NCBI GenBank assembly: GCA_030447305.1
Contig: JAUJPC010000004.1
Location: forward strand, 124,001 to 188,000
Length of the DNA stretch: 64,000 nt
Reading direction: 5' to 3'
Source of the DNA: Actinomycetota bacterium
GTDB taxonomy: Bacteria; Actinomycetota; CADDZG01; JAHWKV01
In this document: in pieces, positions 60,510-64,000 of the stretch
Position numbering within the stretch: the stretch's first letter is position 1
Layout: every line of letters starts with the position of its first letter
The notes under the pieces: model-generated
Seen by the model: the letters and a program-made list of their open reading frames with translations, nothing else
Told to the model about the DNA's origin: nothing
The model's database searches: none
Program-made: the position numbers and the translations under genes

Positions 60510-61166
60510 TCAGCGTGTAAGGGGATTCACGCCAATCTCGTAGGCGAAGATGACAATCTGAATGCGATCTCGCAGATCGAGCTTCATCAGGATCCGCTTG
60601 ACGTGAGTCTTGATCGTGGATTCTTCGATAGTGAGGACTTCGGCAATCTCGCGGTTGGAGAGGCCGCGGGCGGTTAGGTCAAACACCTCTCTTTCGCGCG
60701 GAGTGAGTCCGGCGAGCTTGGACTGATTGCCAAGCTCGGGCGTGGGCTGTTGAGCCATTCGATCGATCACGCGCCGGGTGATGGAAGGCGAAAGCAGCGA
60801 ATCACCGCCGGCGATCGTGTGCACAGCGGCGATCAGCTCTTCGGGTCGCGCTCGCTTGAGCAAAAAGCCCGAAGCTCCGGCACGCAGAGCGCCGAAGATG
60901 TAGTCGTCCTGCTCGAAGGTTGTGAGGATCAGGACGCGTATGTCAGGCGCTGCGCGGGTCAGCTCGCGGGTTGCTTCGATTCCGTCGAGATCGGGCATCC
61001 GAACGTCCATTAAGACGACATCCGGGCAGACGCGGCAGGCCAGCTCAACAGCCTGCCGTCCAGTCACTGCCTCGCCGGCGATCTCGATCTCCGGGTCGGC
61101 GGTGAGGAGCTCGACGAGCCCGGCGCGCATGAGATGGTCGTCGTCTGCTACCAGTACTCGGGTCAA
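60510..61166 (-). CDS. NarL/FixJ-family response regulator
   Basis: 218 residues from TTG 61166, which overlaps the kinase stop (TTGA). Receiver: VADDDH, phospho-Asp in VVLMDVRMPD, Thr pair in LILTTFEQDD, Lys in FLLKRARPEEL. The HTH is the LuxR type (LTPREREVFDLTARGLSNREIAEVLTIEESTIKTHVKRIL, in parts: LTPREREVFDLTARGLSN and IAEVLTIEESTIKTHVK). Partner is the sensor kinase directly upstream. Confidence 0.92.
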   Translation of the reverse strand: MTRVLVADDDHLMRAGLVELLTADPEIEIAGEAVTGRQAVELACRVCPDVVLMDVRMPDLDGIEATRELTRAAPDIRVLILTTFEQDDYIFGALRAGASGFLLKRARPEELIAAVHTIAGGDSLLSPSITRRVIDRMAQQPTPELGNQSKLAGLTPREREVFDLTARGLSNREIAEVLTIEESTIKTHVKRILMKLDLRDRIQIVIFAYEIGVNPLTR

Positions 61167-62377
61167 GGGGGTGGACCGTCGTAGAAGAGGCGTGCGCAAA
61201 CCCGAAAGGCGCCATTGGCGCATTGCTCCTGAAGGCTGCCGCCGACAAGTCTAGCGCGCTCTCGCATACCGATTAGCCCGTGGCCGCCGTCCGGCCTTGT
61301 CTCGGCTAGTGGCGGTACAGGATTGGTGACGGTAAGTTCCAACGCCCTCTCACCGAACGCAATGTCGATGCAGGCCGTGCCTACCCCGTGACGTGAGGCG
61401 TTCGTCAGCGCCTCCTGAAGGATCCGGTAGGCGGCCTGATCTACTGCGACGTTAAGTTCTCGCGCGGTTCCCACGGTGCCTACCCTCACATGGAGCCCCG
61501 CCGCTGAATGCTGAGCAACGAGCGTTTCGAGCGAGGCGAGCCCGGGCGGCGTCTCGACGGTCCCGTTCGAGTTTCGGTCTCGAAGAGTACCGACGATTTG
61601 ATCAATGTCAGCCGCAGTCTGCCGCGCCACCTCCTCGATCGTCTCGAGAGCAGCGCGGGAGCGCTCGGAATCCTGGTCGTGCCGCATGCGGGCTGCTCCC
61701 GCCCGGACCGCGATCACGTTGATCGCGTGACCCGCCGAGTCGTGGAGGTCTCGGGCGATCCGGTTACGCTCCTCGGCCAAAACGAGGCGACGCTCGCGCT
61801 CAGCCTCGCGTTCGATGCCCAGCGCGCGCTCCTCTAGATCGGCTATCTGCTCACGCCGCAAGCGGGTGCGTTCCCCTGCGAACCAGGCCACGGCCCAGGC
61901 GAGGCTCGTGTGCAAGAGCTCGGTTCCGGGGAAGATGCTCTGGGCGAAGGCGCTCGCGGACACATACGCAACGAGCAACCCCATCACGGCAAGACTGGTG
62001 CGCATCTTCCAACGACTCAGCTGGTCACTACTCGACGCAAGCAGGTAGAGCGCTGCGGTTGGACCGAGCGGCAGGCCGAAGGGCAGGCCTAGCGAATAGC
62101 CCAAACCAGCGAGCATGGTGCTCGCTATGGTCGTCATGAAGAAGACACCGAGCGGAGCGCGGCGCCAGGCAAGGATCGGTAGTGACGAGCAGGCTACAAG
62201 GAGCCCGCTTACCCAGTTGAGCTCACCGAACCAAGTTCCTGAATGATCCATACCCCGGTGGGACAGCAAGGCCAATGAGCCGATTAGAACGACGGTTGCG
62301 ATCGCGGCGTCGATCAGCGCTCCCGGCATTGGCCCGGATGTCAGCACCCCCTGCGCCCTGGCGGTTCTTAACTGCAT
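61163..62377 (-). CDS. NarL-type sensor histidine kinase
   Basis: 404 residues with five or six N-terminal helices (IDAAIATVVLIGSLALLS and so on, to about residue 165), then HisKA_3 with phospho-His in RNRIARDLHDSAGHAINVI, and HATPase_c with N box ALTNASRHG and G box GGHGLIGMRERARLVGG. It signals to the response regulator that overlaps its end. Confidence 0.92.
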   Translation of the reverse strand: MQLRTARAQGVLTSGPMPGALIDAAIATVVLIGSLALLSHRGMDHSGTWFGELNWVSGLLVACSSLPILAWRRAPLGVFFMTTIASTMLAGLGYSLGLPFGLPLGPTAALYLLASSSDQLSRWKMRTSLAVMGLLVAYVSASAFAQSIFPGTELLHTSLAWAVAWFAGERTRLRREQIADLEERALGIEREAERERRLVLAEERNRIARDLHDSAGHAINVIAVRAGAARMRHDQDSERSRAALETIEEVARQTAADIDQIVGTLRDRNSNGTVETPPGLASLETLVAQHSAAGLHVRVGTVGTARELNVAVDQAAYRILQEALTNASRHGVGTACIDIAFGERALELTVTNPVPPLAETRPDGGHGLIGMRERARLVGGSLQEQCANGAFRVCARLFYDGPPP

Positions 62378-62561
62378 GTAGGACGAGCATAGCGGTGCAA
62401 TCGCGCGGGCGAATCCTCCGCAAGGATGACTTTGCTACACCCAAGGAGGACACAGAAGTTCCCCTCGCGGGGCGTTTCCCATGGCCGGACTCCACCTTAG
62501 ATTCATGACTACGTCCTGGTAGAAAGCCGGGGCTCTCCAAACGAGAGAGGAGAACACCCAC

Positions 62562-62747
62562 ATGACCGACTTGCCCAAGTCCCGCGACTCCGAACCTCAC
62601 ACCACGGCACGCTGGGTGAAGGTGTTCGGGCTCGTCGCCCTTGTGGCAGTACTGCTGGTAGTCGTGATGATGCTTGCCGGCCGCGGCGAGCACGGCCCTG
62701 GTCGCCACACACCAGGGGGTAACACGTCGGAAGGTTCCACTCATTGA
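62562..62747 (+). CDS. Small single-pass membrane protein
   Basis: 61 residues after AGGAGA. One helix (VKVFGLVALVAVLLVVVMMLAG) flanked by polar, His/Gly-rich ends (GEHGPGRHTPGGNTSEGSTH). Family not recognised. Confidence 0.6.
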   Translation: MTDLPKSRDSEPHTTARWVKVFGLVALVAVLLVVVMMLAGRGEHGPGRHTPGGNTSEGSTH

Positions 62748-62755
62748 CATCTGGG

Positions 62756-62854
62756 ATGCAGGTCAGCGATCTCCTGGAGGCATACCCCTTGAGCACTGGC
62801 GAACTCACCCGCGCCTCCCGGCTCACCGTCGGCGAAGCCCTCGCCTACCTTTGA
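62756..62854 (+). CDS. Short frame, possible small regulator fragment
   Basis: 32 codons (MQVSDLLEAYPLSTGELTRA, then SRLTVGEALAYL) with helix-turn-helix-like spacing but no ribosome site. It could be the start of a gene truncated here. Low confidence. Confidence 0.25.
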   Translation: MQVSDLLEAYPLSTGELTRASRLTVGEALAYL

Positions 62855-62962
62855 GCATCATGAGGCGGTTAGACGCTCGGCGAGGATTGTGAATCCCTTC
62901 CGGCTCCAGCGGCATCCTCGCAGCGAGCCGGTGGGCTCGAAATGCACCACCGGTGCCCGCCC

Positions 62963-63505
62963 ATGATCATGGGACCGCGCCTGCGAAAGTTTGCGCTGAC
63001 AGCTCACGTCACCTCCTCTGTCGGTTGGCTCGGCGCGGTCGGATGCTCGCTGGCTCTCGCCATCGCCGGACTGGTCAGCGAGGATGCTCATGTTGTACGG
63101 AGCGCCTATCTGACATTGGAGCTGGTCGGCAAGTTCGTCCTCGTCCCCCTTAGCTTCGCCTCGCTGTTAACCGGGCTTATCCAGTCACTAGGCACCAAGT
63201 GGGGCTTGTTTCAACACTATTGGGTCCTGTTCAAGCTCCTCATAAACGTCGTTTCGACCCTCATTTTGCTTACCTATGTGCAGACCTTCAACTACCTGGC
63301 AGGCATAGCAACAGACACCACCTTGTCGGATGCCGAAGTCCTCGGGCTGAGGAGCCCATCCCCCCTTATCCATGCCGGTGCCGCGGTAGTGGTCTTGCTC
63401 GTGGCCACAATCCTGTCGGTGTACAAGCCTCCTGCCCTAACCCGATACGGCCTGCAAAAGCTGAGCCAGCGGCATGAGCAGAGGCGGGCAGTATCGCAGA
63501 AATAG
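62963..63505 (+). CDS. Four-helix membrane protein of unknown function (DUF2269-like)
   Basis: About 180 residues; the start is uncertain (ATG 62942, 62963 or 62969, none with a ribosome site). Helices: ALTAHVTSSVGWLGAVGCSLALAIAG, VVRSAYLTLELVGKFVLVPLSFASLLTGLIQSLG (in parts LELVGKFVLVPLSFASLLTG), LFKLLINVVSTLILLTYVQ and IHAGAAVVVLLVATILSVYKP. The HVTSSVGWLGA motif is shared by a family of actinobacterial membrane proteins. Role unknown. Confidence 0.7.
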   Translation: MIMGPRLRKFALTAHVTSSVGWLGAVGCSLALAIAGLVSEDAHVVRSAYLTLELVGKFVLVPLSFASLLTGLIQSLGTKWGLFQHYWVLFKLLINVVSTLILLTYVQTFNYLAGIATDTTLSDAEVLGLRSPSPLIHAGAAVVVLLVATILSVYKPPALTRYGLQKLSQRHEQRRAVSQK

Positions 63506-63608
63506 ATGCAGCGAACTTTCCGAGATTGAAGGTCAGAAAGCGAAGAAGGCTGGCCGCTTACTCTCTAGCGGCTGACGTCGAAGCACTTAGATGTGCTCGC
63601 GGGCCGCA

Positions 63609-64000
63609 TCATTTGCGTTTCAGGGCCGAGATCGCGTCGTCGAGGGTTTGGACTCCCGTTAAATTGAGGTCCGTTGAACCCACCGCTCCAACCTCTTCGG
63701 CAGGAACTAGCAGGACCTGCGCCCCGGCGGCTTCGGCCGCCGCCGCCTTTTGACTTAACCCTCCGACGAGACCGACCTCCCCGTCGACCTGAACGGTTCC
63801 TGAAGCGCCGATGGTTCTGCCCTCAGCCAGGTCCTTGGGGTCGAGTAGGTCCGCGATGGCGAGGGCGTAAGCCAGACCCGCAGAAGGGCCACCCACCTCA
63901 TGCTCCTCGAATGCGATCTCAAAGGGAAGATCGATGTTGAAGTCCCGGGTCTCTATCACAACCCCTATGCCAGGACGCCCGGGACGCTGACGGTCCAGTA
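63609..64000 (-). CDS. Lon-type S16 serine protease, C-terminal part (YlbL-like), partial
   Basis: Runs off the right edge. The in-frame reading continues past the nominal GTG at 63959 (LDRQRPGRPGIGVVIETRDF), so the true start is outside. The catalytic Ser is in EEHEVGGPSAGLAYALAIA and the Lys in LVGGLSQKAAAAEAAG, the S16 Ser/Lys dyad. The PDZ domain and signal expected for YlbL would lie beyond the window. It converges with the membrane protein before it. Confidence 0.88.
   Translation of the reverse strand, partial: LDRQRPGRPGIGVVIETRDFNIDLPFEIAFEEHEVGGPSAGLAYALAIADLLDPKDLAEGRTIGASGTVQVDGEVGLVGGLSQKAAAAEAAGAQVLLVPAEEVGAVGSTDLNLTGVQTLDDAISALKRK

Overview
The window is high-GC, gene-dense bacterial chromosome that fits a deep-branching actinobacterium. 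The evidence is a phosphatidylinositol mannoside locus (pgsA, an acyltransferase, pimA) beside a HIT protein and thrS, as in mycobacteria. DUF2795, YbdK, a MoxR/DUF58/VWA operon, a transaldolase-glucose-6-phosphate isomerase fusion and many GTG/TTG starts point the same way. The genus cannot be set from this sequence. I see no phage, integrase, transposase, rRNA or CRISPR.

Layout: 0-7.9 kb carries the end of an ATP-binding regulator, a DUF3048 lipoprotein, lemA, the pimA-patA-pgsA operon, an EF-G-like GTPase with a DUF983 protein, and small membrane genes. 7.9-13.2 kb has a cupredoxin lipoprotein, a Glu-rich lipoprotein, HIT, thrS and a MidA-type methyltransferase. 13.3-16.7 kb has an AT-richer Fic gene, a rhodanese, an orphan selenium/molybdenum-hydroxylase factor (YqeB) and thioredoxin. 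16.8-20.3 kb has gnd and tal-pgi. 20.5-26.4 kb has an O-methyltransferase, tRNA-Val(CAC), a SnoaL-like protein, a PLP decarboxylase, a membrane protein built of three internal repeats, and a frameshifted beta-propeller lipoprotein.

26.7-30.1 kb is the most interesting part: an SmtB/ArsR regulator with an inverted-repeat operator, a CDF metal exporter, a thioredoxin-fold lipoprotein whose first redox cysteine is an in-frame TGA (UxxC, candidate selenocysteine, with a hairpin just downstream), and a metallophosphoesterase, all tightly coupled. 30.2-38.3 kb has a zinc ribbon, DUF2795, YbdK, folE with a flavin reductase facing a GT4 and a RibD-like reductase, and a zinc-type ABC importer. 38.4-46.6 kb has a Rieske oxidoreductase, PhyH dioxygenase, aldo-keto reductase, two glycoside hydrolases, a fatty acid desaturase and a methyltransferase. 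47.4-50.6 kb is the MoxR-DUF58-VWA operon. 50.6-64 kb has lipoproteins, a decayed ABC ATPase, a split sensor kinase with its regulator, DUF2071, SnoaL, DUF2652 and DUF3995 proteins, a NarL-type two-component system and a Lon-type S16 protease that runs off the end.

Several genes are broken by what look like single-base indels (7.4, 26.2, 51.4, 54.2, 59.6 and 60.45 kb). These could be true decay or assembly errors; raw reads would settle it. The TGA at 28316 is a different case, because the reading frame continues intact on both sides of it.
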